From Burkholderiales bacterium (GTDB lineage Bacteria > Pseudomonadota > Gammaproteobacteria > Burkholderiales > Burkholderiaceae_C), in the NCBI GenBank assembly GCA_019509985.1, contig JAEKLF010000057.1, forward strand, positions 16,514 through 80,513: a DNA stretch of 64,000 nucleotides. The letters run 5' to 3'. Made by a program: the position numbers and the translations under genes. Shown here piece by piece: positions 52,574 to 60,366 of this stretch; the first letter of the stretch is position 1; the number at the start of each line of letters is the position of its first letter. Under the pieces are notes generated by a model. The model had not been told where the DNA came from, did no database searches, and saw nothing but the letters and a program-made list of their open reading frames with translations.

Positions 52574-53122
52574 TCAGTAGCCGCCGCCACCGTAGCCGCC
52601 GCCACCGGAACGGCCACCGCCGCCACCGTAGCTGCCGCCGCCACCGCCGCCGGAACGGCCACCGCCGCCACCGCCGTAACCGCCGCCACCACCGCCGTAG
52701 CCGCCGCCACCGCCGGAACGGCCACCGCCGCCACCGCCGTAGCCACCACCACCGCCGTAGCCGCCGCCACCGCCGGAACGGCCACCGCCGCCACCGCCAT
52801 AGCCGCCACCACCACCGTAGCCGCCGCCGCCGGAACGGCCACCGCCGCCACCGCCGAAGCCGCCCGGACGCTCTTCACGGGGACGAGCCTCGTTGACGAC
52901 GATGGCGCGGCCTTCGAGGGCCTGGCCATTCATGCCGTTGATCGCGGCTTGCGCCTCGGCATCGGAGCCCATTTCGACAAAGCCGAAACCTTTGGAGCGA
53001 CCGGTTTCACGATCCATCATGACCTTTGCGGAGGTCACCGTACCGAACTGACCGAATGCTTCTTGCAGCGATTCGTCACGCACGCTGTAGGCGAGATTGC
53101 CCACGTAAAGCTTGTTTCCCAT
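52574..53122 (-). CDS. Glycine-rich RRM RNA-binding protein
   Basis: The 182-residue protein has one RRM (residues 1-80) with RNP2 KLYVGNLAYSV and RNP1 KGFGFVEM, then a tail of about 95 residues made almost only of glycine with YGG and GRSGG units. This is the plan of cyanobacterial Rbp and cold-induced eukaryotic GRP proteins. It probably binds mRNA and helps under cold or stress. The leader 53123-53220 with a CATAAT -10 (minus strand, 53222-53227) would give an untranslated region near 90 bases. Confidence 0.92.
   Translation of the reverse strand: MGNKLYVGNLAYSVRDESLQEAFGQFGTVTSAKVMMDRETGRSKGFGFVEMGSDAEAQAAINGMNGQALEGRAIVVNEARPREERPGGFGGGGGGRSGGGGYGGGGGYGGGGGGRSGGGGGYGGGGGYGGGGGGRSGGGGGYGGGGGGYGGGGGGRSGGGGGGSYGGGGGRSGGGGYGGGGY
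52681..52860 (-). repeat. 60-bp coding tandem repeat in the glycine-rich tail
   Basis: The DNA from 52691 to 52739 recurs almost unchanged 60 bp later (52751-52799), and a third, slightly shorter unit follows. The units encode GGGGRSGGGGGYGG-type blocks, so copy number may vary between strains. Confidence 0.85.
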
Positions 53123-53357
53123 GGGGAAGCCCTTCTCTTCTCAAAACCAAAAAACCATGTGGAGCTTCAACCCATCGTGAACCATTCAAGCGAAGGTGCG
53201 GCGTCCAGACACAGGCGAATCATTATGGTGGCGGGGTAAAGAAATGCGGGACGGCCCTCCGGCAAGTGTTGTTTTTACGAGCTAGCACAAACCCTGGAGA
53301 TTTGGGGTCCTCACCGTTCCGTCATCGATACCATCGCCAGCCGCCCCGACCGCCACC

Positions 53358-54257
53358 ATGACACCACCCCTGCTTTCCGCTCTAGCCCGCGTACTCGCCA
53401 GCATCGACGCACCGCGCAATCTGCGCGCCCTTTACGCCCTGCTGGCTGGTTTTTGCCTGAGCGGCCTGCTGCTGGCCATGGCCCGCTCGGCGCTCGGGCG
53501 TGATCAGAACCTGCTCAGCGCGCTGTGGCTGGGCCTCGGCTTGGCTGTCGCCTTTTTCGGCGTCAATGCCACCGGCCTGATGCTGATGGACCAGGCCCGC
53601 GGCCGCCCCGTGCGCGACCCGCAGGATGCGCTGTCGGACGCACTGCGCAGCGGCCACCGTGTGCTGATCGCGCTGCTGGCCTGCGTCGCCCTGGCCGGCT
53701 TGGCCGTGCTGGCCCTGGCTGGCCTGTTGTGGGCGACGCACCTGCCCGTCATCGGCGCGCCCTTGCTGGCCGTCGTGCTGCCGGTGGGCGTGCTGATGCT
53801 GGGCGGCATCACCTTCGTGCTGGTCATCCTCGTCGGGCCGCTGGCCGGGCCGGCCGTCTGGGCCGGGCAGCGCAGCGCGGGCGTGCTGAGATTTCTGCGC
53901 GGCCGCCTGCGCCACGGCCTGCCCGAGACGGCCTTGCTGATGGCCACCGTCTATCTGATGGTGGCGCTGGCGACGGCGGCGGTCAGCTTCGTCGTCGTCA
54001 GCGGCAGCCAGCTGTTGGCTGGGCTGGCCATCCTCGGCGCCGGCGTCGAGCTGCCGGCCAGGCAGCTGCTGGCCGGCGTCATGGGACTGGGGCCACGGGC
54101 CTTCAGCGCCAGCAGCGTGCCGCTGGAGGGCGGCACGCTGGGCTTGGCGGCGCTGATCGGCGGCGGTGTCGTGTTCGCGCTGGTCCTGGTGCTGCCGACG
54201 CTGGTCTGGCTGCGCGGCTGCTGCGCGGTCTACCTGGCGCTGACAGAACCGGAATGA
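53358..54257 (+). CDS. Conserved multi-helix membrane protein
   Basis: A 299-residue protein with about six long hydrophobic segments and a short soluble loop (DQARGRPVRDPQDALSDALR). No family was recognised. It precedes the BtuF-like gene with an ATGA overlap, so it may form an import or sensing pair with it, but it does not look like an ABC permease. Confidence 0.7.
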   Translation: MTPPLLSALARVLASIDAPRNLRALYALLAGFCLSGLLLAMARSALGRDQNLLSALWLGLGLAVAFFGVNATGLMLMDQARGRPVRDPQDALSDALRSGHRVLIALLACVALAGLAVLALAGLLWATHLPVIGAPLLAVVLPVGVLMLGGITFVLVILVGPLAGPAVWAGQRSAGVLRFLRGRLRHGLPETALLMATVYLMVALATAAVSFVVVSGSQLLAGLAILGAGVELPARQLLAGVMGLGPRAFSASSVPLEGGTLGLAALIGGGVVFALVLVLPTLVWLRGCCAVYLALTEPE

Positions 54258-55045
54258 GGCCGCGGATTGCTTCGCTGGTGCCGAGCGCCACCGAGACGCT
54301 GGTGGCGCTGGGGCTTGGCCCCTGCCTGGTCGCCCGCACGGGCTTCTGCATCCACCCGGCCGACGTCGTGCGGGGCGTGCCCAAGGTCGGCGGCACCAAG
54401 GACGTGAACCTGGCCAAGCTCCGGAAACTCGCGCCGACCCACGTCGTCGTCAACGTGGACGAGAACCGCCTGGAAACGGCGCAAGCGCTGCGCGAGTTCG
54501 TGCCCGAGGTCATCGTCACCCACCCGAGCCGGCCCGAGGACAACCTGGCGTTGTTCGAGCAGCTGCGCTCGGCCTTCGCCGACCAGCCGGGCGTCAACGA
54601 ACGCGCGGCGGCGTTGTCGGCCGAGTTCGCCACGGCGCTGGCCCGCTGCCGCGCCCAGGCCTGGCCCGGCGAAAACGTCCTTTATCTGATCTGGCGCGCC
54701 CCCTGGATGACGGTGGCGCGCGACACCTACATCTCGACGCTGCTGGCTGAAGCCCGCTGGCGCACCTGGCCCGACGTGCTTGGCGGCGAGCATGGCGCCG
54801 GCCGCTACCCCGCCTTGTCGGGTGACGAAGCCTGGCTGGGCCGCGTCGACCGCGTGCTGCTCAGCTCCGAGCCTTACCGCTTCGGCCCCGAGCACCTGGC
54901 CGAGGCGCAGGCGCTGTGCCCGCAGGCACGCGTGCAGCTCGTCGACGGCGAGCTGCTGAGCTGGTGGGGCTCGCGCGGCGCGGCGGGGCTGGACTACCTG
55001 CGCAGCCTCAGCGCGCCCAGTCAATCCGGCCCAGCAGCTTCCTGA
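54254..55045 (+). CDS. Helical-backbone metal receptor (BtuF/FhuD-like)
   Basis: A 263-residue protein starting MRPRIASLVPSATETLVALG, the beginning of the BtuF-like fold, with TGFCIHPADVVRGVPKVGGT and LRKLAPTHVVVNVDENR. The long helical linker separates two lobes. There is no signal peptide, unlike periplasmic relatives, so it may act in the cytoplasm or the start may be misjudged. Ligand could be cobalamin or a siderophore. The 3' end overlaps the convergent reverse transcriptase gene by 38 bp. Confidence 0.82.
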   Translation: MRPRIASLVPSATETLVALGLGPCLVARTGFCIHPADVVRGVPKVGGTKDVNLAKLRKLAPTHVVVNVDENRLETAQALREFVPEVIVTHPSRPEDNLALFEQLRSAFADQPGVNERAAALSAEFATALARCRAQAWPGENVLYLIWRAPWMTVARDTYISTLLAEARWRTWPDVLGGEHGAGRYPALSGDEAWLGRVDRVLLSSEPYRFGPEHLAEAQALCPQARVQLVDGELLSWWGSRGAAGLDYLRSLSAPSQSGPAAS

Positions 55046-56318
55046 GTCTTTCGGCCTTGGCCGGATTGAGCTGAGCCGCCCAGGCCACCCGGCCCTGCAG
55101 ATGGGCCCGCCAGTCGGCATGGCCGTCGCGGTTCTGGCTGGCCGGGCCGTCGACGACGCAGCGGTGCAGCGTCGCCTTGAGCCGGTCGAACTCGTCGCGC
55201 GGCAGGTTGGGGTGGGTGTTGACGACGATGCCGCAAACCGACTGGCGTTGCGCGACGCCCAGGCTTCGCGTCTTGCGCGGGTTGACGACAAAGCCCTCGT
55301 CCGCGGCAATGGCGGCCACCCAGGCCGAGATGGCCTGCACCGGCAGCGCGGCCGGGCCGGAGATGACGAGATCGTCGGCATAGCGGCTGTAGCGCGCACC
55401 GAACTGCTCGGCCAGGCCGGCGAGGCGCGCATCCAGCGCGAAGGCGCACAGGTTGGCCAGCGCCGGCGAGGTCGGCGCGCCTTGCGGCAGGTGGGCGTCG
55501 CGCAGGCGCTGGCATTGCTGCCAGTCCAGCCGGCCCTGCGCGCGCAGCCAGGCCTCGGGCGTGGACGTGGTGCACAGCGCCGTCAGCGCGCGGGCCACGG
55601 CGGCCGAGTAGCCGAGCGTCTTGAAGAGGGCGTGCACGCGCGAGGCGCGCACGGTCGAGAAAAAGTCGCTCAGGTCGAAGCGCAAGACCCGCCCCTGCCC
55701 CGCGTGCAGCGCCGCGTGCTGCACGACCGAGCGGCCACGCGCGTAGCCGAAGGCCCCGGCGTGCGGCGGCAGGCCGTTCAGCAACTGGCCGAGCAGGCGG
55801 CGCTGCACGGCGAGCAGGTGGGGCGCCGGCACCTCCAGCAACCGCCAGCCGGCGCTGCGCTTTGGGATGAGTTGTTGGCGGTAGTGCTGCTGCGCCAGCG
55901 GCCGGCGGCGCTGCCAATCGGGCGGCAGCGTCAGCCGCCACAGGCCGGCCGGCGTCATGCCGAGGCCGCGGGCCAACGCGCCGACGGTGGGCCAGTGCGG
56001 GCGCTCCAGGCCCGCGGGTGCCGGGGGCAGTTCGTCGGGCGAGCGCAGCAGCCAGTGGCGGGCCTCGGGCCGGTGCTCACCGAACCACGCCTCGGCAAAG
56101 CCCTCGTGCGCCTCGACGCGCTCGCCCAGCGTCTGCACATCCAGCCGACGCCAGACCTCACCCGGCACGCGCGCCATCGCCCGCGCCAGGCCGGCCAGCC
56201 AGGGCGGCTGCTCGTCCAGGCAGACGGCCATGCGCGCCGCCAGCGCGGCCTCGAACCGAGGGCCGGCCAGCATCGCATGGGCCAGGGCCCGGGCCGTCAT
56301 CGTGCGGGCTTGATCCAC
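55008..56318 (-). CDS. Retron-type reverse transcriptase
   Basis: The 436-residue protein has a 130-residue N-terminal extension of unknown fold, then the reverse-transcriptase core: D215 and D218 in RFDLSDFFSTV, LPQGAPTSPALANL (277-290), and Y313-D316 in SRYADDLVISG. The retron-lineage motifs are altered: HAALH (201-205) in place of NAxxH and VCG (361-363) in place of VTG, with IPKRSAGWRLLEVP preserved. The GTG start at 56318 has AGGGAG 8 bases upstream. No effector gene is adjacent on the same strand. The fold and lineage are read from motifs; msDNA production is untested. Confidence 0.88.
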   Translation of the reverse strand: MDQARTMTARALAHAMLAGPRFEAALAARMAVCLDEQPPWLAGLARAMARVPGEVWRRLDVQTLGERVEAHEGFAEAWFGEHRPEARHWLLRSPDELPPAPAGLERPHWPTVGALARGLGMTPAGLWRLTLPPDWQRRRPLAQQHYRQQLIPKRSAGWRLLEVPAPHLLAVQRRLLGQLLNGLPPHAGAFGYARGRSVVQHAALHAGQGRVLRFDLSDFFSTVRASRVHALFKTLGYSAAVARALTALCTTSTPEAWLRAQGRLDWQQCQRLRDAHLPQGAPTSPALANLCAFALDARLAGLAEQFGARYSRYADDLVISGPAALPVQAISAWVAAIAADEGFVVNPRKTRSLGVAQRQSVCGIVVNTHPNLPRDEFDRLKATLHRCVVDGPASQNRDGHADWRAHLQGRVAWAAQLNPAKAERLRKLLGRIDWAR

Positions 56319-56332
56319 CCGTTCATCTCCCT

Positions 56333-56409
56333 GTGAGAAAGGTGCGGCACGCTGCCCGAGCGACGGGTGGTGCGTGAGGTGATTGGCGCATTGCGCCAGG
56401 CGTTCTCAC
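56333..56409 (-). other. Inverted repeat and hairpins upstream of the reverse transcriptase (candidate msr/msd part)
   Basis: On the minus strand GTGAGAA (56403-56409) pairs with TTCTCAC (56333-56339), 77 bases apart in all, with an inner hairpin TGGCGCA/TGCGCCA. The inner half lies just before the reverse-transcriptase ribosome-binding site, the usual place of a retron a2 sequence. A further perfect 14-bp palindrome AACCCCCGGGGGTT is at 56433-56446. The span is short for a complete msr-msd, so this is only a candidate. Confidence 0.25.
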
Positions 56410-56534
56410 GCCCTGCTGGACGAGAGACTCAGAACCCCCGGGGGTTGCCCCGGAGTGCCCGCCCGTGAAGGCTGGCAAAGACCTCGGGCAGCGGCCGCGC
56501 GCGGATGATAGGAGCTGACTCACAATCACTGGCC

Positions 56535-57176
56535 ATGGACATCTACAAGCCCCTCGTCGCGCTGCTGGCCATCGTGAATCCGGTCGGCGTGGTGCCTTTC
56601 TTCATCCACTTCACGACCGCCTTCACGCGCGAACAGCGGCGCAAGACCATCCTCGTCAGCGCCTGCACGGCCGGCATCGTCATCGCGCTGTCGGCGCTGT
56701 TCGGGCTGAAGATCATCGAGTTCTTCGGCATCTCGCTGGCCAGCTTCCAGGTCGGCGGCGGCTGCCTGCTGCTGATCAGCTCGCTGCAGATGCTCAACGC
56801 CCAGCCGGCGGAGGCGCGGAAGGAAGACGTGTCCGAGGGTTCCAGCAAGGTCGACGCCGGCGCCAGCATCGCCGTCGTGCCGCTGGCCATCCCGCTGCTG
56901 ACCGGCCCGGCCACCATCTCGACCATGGTCATCTACGCCGACAAGTCCCGGCACTGGTGGGAGCTGGCCATCCTGTGCGGCTACGGCGTCGTCGTCGCGC
57001 TGGTCACCTTCATCACCTTCTCGGCCAGCAGCAAGATCGCCAGGGTACTGGGCCAGACGGGCATCAACATCATGACGCGGCTGATGGGCCTGATCCTCGC
57101 CGCGCTGGCCGTGGAGCTGCTGGCCGACGGGCTCATCAAGCTCTTCCCCGTGCTCGCCGCACGCTCGATCAGCTGA
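56535..57176 (+). CDS. MarC-family membrane protein
   Basis: The 213-residue protein has six helices of the MarC/UPF0056 family: AIVNPVGVVPFFIHFTTAFT at the N-terminus, VVPLAIPLLTGPATISTMVI in the middle and IMTRLMGLILAALAVELLAD near the end. Function is unknown despite the multiple-antibiotic-resistance name. The ATG at 56535 gives the family N-terminus. Confidence 0.9.
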   Translation: MDIYKPLVALLAIVNPVGVVPFFIHFTTAFTREQRRKTILVSACTAGIVIALSALFGLKIIEFFGISLASFQVGGGCLLLISSLQMLNAQPAEARKEDVSEGSSKVDAGASIAVVPLAIPLLTGPATISTMVIYADKSRHWWELAILCGYGVVVALVTFITFSASSKIARVLGQTGINIMTRLMGLILAALAVELLADGLIKLFPVLAARSIS

Positions 57177-57183
57177 AACCACC

Positions 57184-58215
57184 ATGAACACCCTCTTCAA
57201 CCTGCCGCCGATCTGGATGGCGCCGATGGCCGGCGAGGCCTCCAGCGCGGCGCTGGTCGCCGCCGTCAGCGCCGGCGGCGGCTTCGGCCAGCTGGGCGCG
57301 GCCTACCTCGCGCCGGCCCGCATCGGCGAGATCGCCGCCGACATCCGCGCCCGCACCGACCGGCCCTTCGGCATCAACCTGTTCTGCCCGCAGCCCTGGC
57401 TGCGCGACGACGACGCGCTGGACGCCTACCTGGCACGCCTGGCCGCCTGGCATGCCGAACTGGGCCTGCCGGCACCCACGCGGCCGACGCAGTTCGAAGA
57501 GGACTTCGACGCGCAGCTCGAAGCCACCATCGCCGCCCGGCCCGCCGCCATCAGCTTCGTCATGGGCGACCCCGGCGTGGCGCGCGTGGCCGCGTTGAAA
57601 GCGCAGGGCTTCAAGGTGCTGGGCACGGCCACGCAGGTGGCCGAGGGCCTGCTGCTGCAGGCCAGCGGCGTCGATGCCGTCATCGCCCAGGGCTACGAAG
57701 GCGGCGGCCACCGCGGTGGCTTCCTCGGCGCCAAGCAGGAGGGCGCATTGCTCGGCACCATGGCGCTGGTGCCGATGCTGGTGGACGCGCTCGACATCCC
57801 CGTCATCGCCGCCGGCGGCATTGCCGATGCACGCGGCGTGGCGGCGGCGCAGGCGCTGGGTGCCAGCGCGGCGACCGTGGGCACGGCCTTCCTGCTCGTC
57901 GACGAATGCCCGTTGTCGCCGACCTACCGTGCGGCGCTGCTGGCCGCCCATGATGCCGACTCGACGCTGACCCGCGCCTTCTCCGGGCGCCTGGCGCGCG
58001 GCGTGGCCAATCGCGTCACGCGCGAGCTCGCCGACGTCACCCTGCCCGCCTTTCCGCAGCCCAACGCGGCCAGCCGGCCGATGCGCCAGGCCGCAGCCAG
58101 GGCCGGCGAGGCCGACTTCATCAGCCTGTGGGCCGGCCAGGCCCTGCCGCTGAATCGCGCACCGGGCACGGCGGCGCAGCTCGTTGCGGCGTTGGCGAAG
58201 GGCTGGCGCGCTTGA
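57184..58215 (+). CDS. Nitronate monooxygenase
   Basis: A 343-residue FMN-dependent TIM-barrel enzyme: IWMAPMAGEASSAALVAAVS at the N-terminus, QGYEGGGHRGGF for phosphate/active-site histidine, and VIAAGGIADARGVAAAQALG plus GTAFLLVDE. It oxidises alkyl nitronates such as propionate 3-nitronate. It follows marC by 7 bp. Its TGA overlaps the TTG start of creB. Confidence 0.9.
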   Translation: MNTLFNLPPIWMAPMAGEASSAALVAAVSAGGGFGQLGAAYLAPARIGEIAADIRARTDRPFGINLFCPQPWLRDDDALDAYLARLAAWHAELGLPAPTRPTQFEEDFDAQLEATIAARPAAISFVMGDPGVARVAALKAQGFKVLGTATQVAEGLLLQASGVDAVIAQGYEGGGHRGGFLGAKQEGALLGTMALVPMLVDALDIPVIAAGGIADARGVAAAQALGASAATVGTAFLLVDECPLSPTYRAALLAAHDADSTLTRAFSGRLARGVANRVTRELADVTLPAFPQPNAASRPMRQAAARAGEADFISLWAGQALPLNRAPGTAAQLVAALAKGWRA

Positions 58216-58889
58216 TCGCCACCATCCTGCTGCTGGAAGACGACCCCGCCATCGCGGACACGGTCGTGTTCGCGCTGCGCCGTGAGGGCTTCGAGGTCGA
58301 GCACCACGGCTGGCTGGCCGAGGCCCGCGAACGGCTGCGCACGGCGCCCGCCCCGGAGCTGCTCATCCTCGACATCGGCCTGCCCGACGGCCATGGCCTG
58401 GACCTGTGCCGCGAGCTGCGCGCCGGACCTCTGCGCCAGCTGCCCGTCATCGTGCTCAGCGCACGCAGCGAGGAGATGGACCGCGTGCTCGGCCTGGAGC
58501 TGGGCGCCGACGACTACCTCGCCAAGCCCTTCAGCCCGCGCGAGCTGGTGGCCCGCGTGCGCGCGTTGCTGCGGCGCGCGCAAGCCGCCCCGGCCGCCCA
58601 GTCCTCCGTGAGCGGCTTCGCCATCGAAGGCACGCGGGTGAGCCTGGACGGCGTGCTGCTCAACCTCACCAAGCTGGAGCTGGGCCTGCTCAACCACCTG
58701 CTGCGCGCGCCGCAGCGCATCCATTCGCGCGACGCGCTGCTGGATGCCGTCTGGGGCAGCAGCGCCGAGAGCACCGACCGCACGGTGGACACCCACATCA
58801 AGACGCTGCGCGCCAAGCTGCGCGCGGCCGCGCCGGCGCGCGACCCGATCAAGACCCATCGCGGCCTCGGTTACTCCCTCGAACCATGA
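58212..58889 (+). CDS. creB: Response regulator CreB
   Basis: The 225-residue regulator has a receiver domain (LLLEDDPAIADTV, phospho-acceptor D54 in LILDIGLPDGHG, K in LAKPFSPREL) and an OmpR-type winged helix (VDTHIKTLRAKLRAA). A TTG at 58212, overlapping the preceding TGA, is taken as start because it gives the exact receiver N-terminus; no ATG is in place. It is coupled to creC by ATGA. The cre-tag before creD identifies the system as CreBC. Confidence 0.9.
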   Translation: MIATILLLEDDPAIADTVVFALRREGFEVEHHGWLAEARERLRTAPAPELLILDIGLPDGHGLDLCRELRAGPLRQLPVIVLSARSEEMDRVLGLELGADDYLAKPFSPRELVARVRALLRRAQAAPAAQSSVSGFAIEGTRVSLDGVLLNLTKLELGLLNHLLRAPQRIHSRDALLDAVWGSSAESTDRTVDTHIKTLRAKLRAAAPARDPIKTHRGLGYSLEP

Positions 58890-60307
58890 GGCTGGGGCTC
58901 CGCGTCTTCTTCGGCTTCTTCCTCATTGCCGGCCTCAGTGCCGTGCTGCTGCTGAAGGTCTTCCTGGCCGAGGTCAAGCCCAGCGTGCGCGAGGTCATGG
59001 AAGACCTGATGGTGGACACGGCCCACCTGATGGCCGAGACCGCCGCCGACGAGATGGACGCCGACGGCATCAAGCCCGGCAGCCTGCTCGCCGCGCGGCT
59101 GCAGCGCTACGTGAAGCGCGAGGTCGACGTGCCGATCTGGGGCCTGCGCAAGCAGAGCCTGGACCTGCGCATCTACGTGACCGACGCGCGCGGCCGCGTC
59201 GTGCTCGACTCCGGCCAGCCCTCGGCCGTGGGCCAGGACTACTCACGCTGGCGCGACGTGGCGCTGACGCTGCGCGGCGACTACGGTGCGCGCTCGACGC
59301 GCTACTCGCCGGAGGACCGCAGCACCATCCTCGTCGTCGCGGCGCCCATCCTGAAGGACGGCCAAACGCTGGGCGTCGTCAGCGTGGCCAAGCCGGTGGC
59401 CAGCGTGCAGCGCTTCATCGACCGCGCCGAGCGCCGCGTGTTCTGGGCCGGCGCCGCGCTGCTGGCGGCCAGCCTCATCGTCGGCGTGACGGTGACCCTG
59501 TGGCTGGTGGCCTCGGTGCGGCGGCTGCGCCGCTATGCCCAGCAGGCCCAGGCCGGCCAGGCCATCGCGCCACCGGCCATGCCCGGCGAGCTGGGCGACC
59601 TGGCGAACGCGATGGACGCGATGCGCCGCCGCCTGGAAGGCCGCGAGCAGCTGGAGCACGACGTGCGCGCGCTGACGCACGAACTGAAGAGCCCGCTGGC
59701 CGCGCTGCGCGCCAGCGGCGAACTGCTGCAGGACGAACTGCCGGCCGCCGATCGCCAGCGCTTTGCCGCCCAGGTGCTGGACCAGACCGCGCGGCTGCAG
59801 ACGCTGGTGGAGCGCGTGCTGGCGTTGTCGCAGCTGGAAGTCCAGGTGGGCCTGGGCGAGCGCCAGCGCGTGGACCTGGCCGAATGGGCCGAGGCCCAGC
59901 TCGAACGGCAGGCGCCGCGGCTGTCGCAGAAGGGGCTTGCCATCGCATGGGCCGCGCGCGAGGCCGTGGTGGTCGACGTCGACACCGCCTTGCTGGAGCT
60001 GGCCTTCGGCAACCTGCTCGTCAACGCCATCGACTTCGCGCCTGCCGGCTCGACGCTGGAACTGGCCGTCAGCACGACGCCGACGACCGCGCGCCTGACG
60101 CTGCGCGACCATGGCCCAGGCGTGCCGCCCGCCGGCTTCGCGCAGCTGGGCAAACGCTTCTTCTCGACGGCGCGACCCGGCAGCCTGGTGAAGGGCTCGG
60201 GCCTGGGCCTGGCCATCGCGCGGCGCGTGGCGGAGCTGCATGGCGGGCGGCTGGCGTTCGAGGCGGCGGAGCCGGGCTTGCGCGTGATGCTGGTGCTGCA
60301 GCGCTGA
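58886..60307 (+). CDS. creC: Sensor histidine kinase CreC
   Basis: The 473-residue kinase has two membrane helices (residues about 5-25 and 190-212) enclosing a periplasmic domain with SLDLRIYVTDARGRVVLDSG, as in CreC. Then come HAMP-like DLANAMDAMRRRLEG, the H box with H265 in LTHELKSPLAAL, and the ATPase with FGNLLVNAIDFAP (N box), LRDHGPGVP and GSGLGLAIARRV. It should phosphorylate CreB in response to carbon/peptidoglycan-related cues. Confidence 0.92.
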   Translation: MRLGLRVFFGFFLIAGLSAVLLLKVFLAEVKPSVREVMEDLMVDTAHLMAETAADEMDADGIKPGSLLAARLQRYVKREVDVPIWGLRKQSLDLRIYVTDARGRVVLDSGQPSAVGQDYSRWRDVALTLRGDYGARSTRYSPEDRSTILVVAAPILKDGQTLGVVSVAKPVASVQRFIDRAERRVFWAGAALLAASLIVGVTVTLWLVASVRRLRRYAQQAQAGQAIAPPAMPGELGDLANAMDAMRRRLEGREQLEHDVRALTHELKSPLAALRASGELLQDELPAADRQRFAAQVLDQTARLQTLVERVLALSQLEVQVGLGERQRVDLAEWAEAQLERQAPRLSQKGLAIAWAAREAVVVDVDTALLELAFGNLLVNAIDFAPAGSTLELAVSTTPTTARLTLRDHGPGVPPAGFAQLGKRFFSTARPGSLVKGSGLGLAIARRVAELHGGRLAFEAAEPGLRVMLVLQR

Positions 60308-60308
60308 C

Positions 60309-60324
60309 TTCACGCTGCCTTCAC
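60309..60324 (+). promoter_or_regulatory. cre-tag (CreB binding site) upstream of creD
   Basis: TTCACGCTGCCTTCAC matches the published cre-tag TTCAC-N6-TTCAC in every fixed position. It lies 42 bp before the creD ATG, between creC and creD. Confidence 0.92.
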
Positions 60325-60366
60325 ACAGCTCTTCCTGCCCTCACGTCGCCTGGCGATGCTGGCGGC

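Noticed and set aside
52574..52860. Regular repeats that could suggest a CRISPR array
   Set aside because: The repeats are in frame, code for glycine-rich blocks and lack unique spacers of constant length.
55008..56318. Group II intron reverse transcriptase
   Set aside because: No maturase or HNH domain and no intron ribozyme domain V-like hairpin was seen downstream; motif order fits the retron lineage better.
53358..57176. Prophage or defence island around the reverse transcriptase
   Set aside because: Neighbours (BtuF-like protein, MarC, nitronate monooxygenase) are ordinary chromosomal genes and no integrase, tRNA or phage gene is near.
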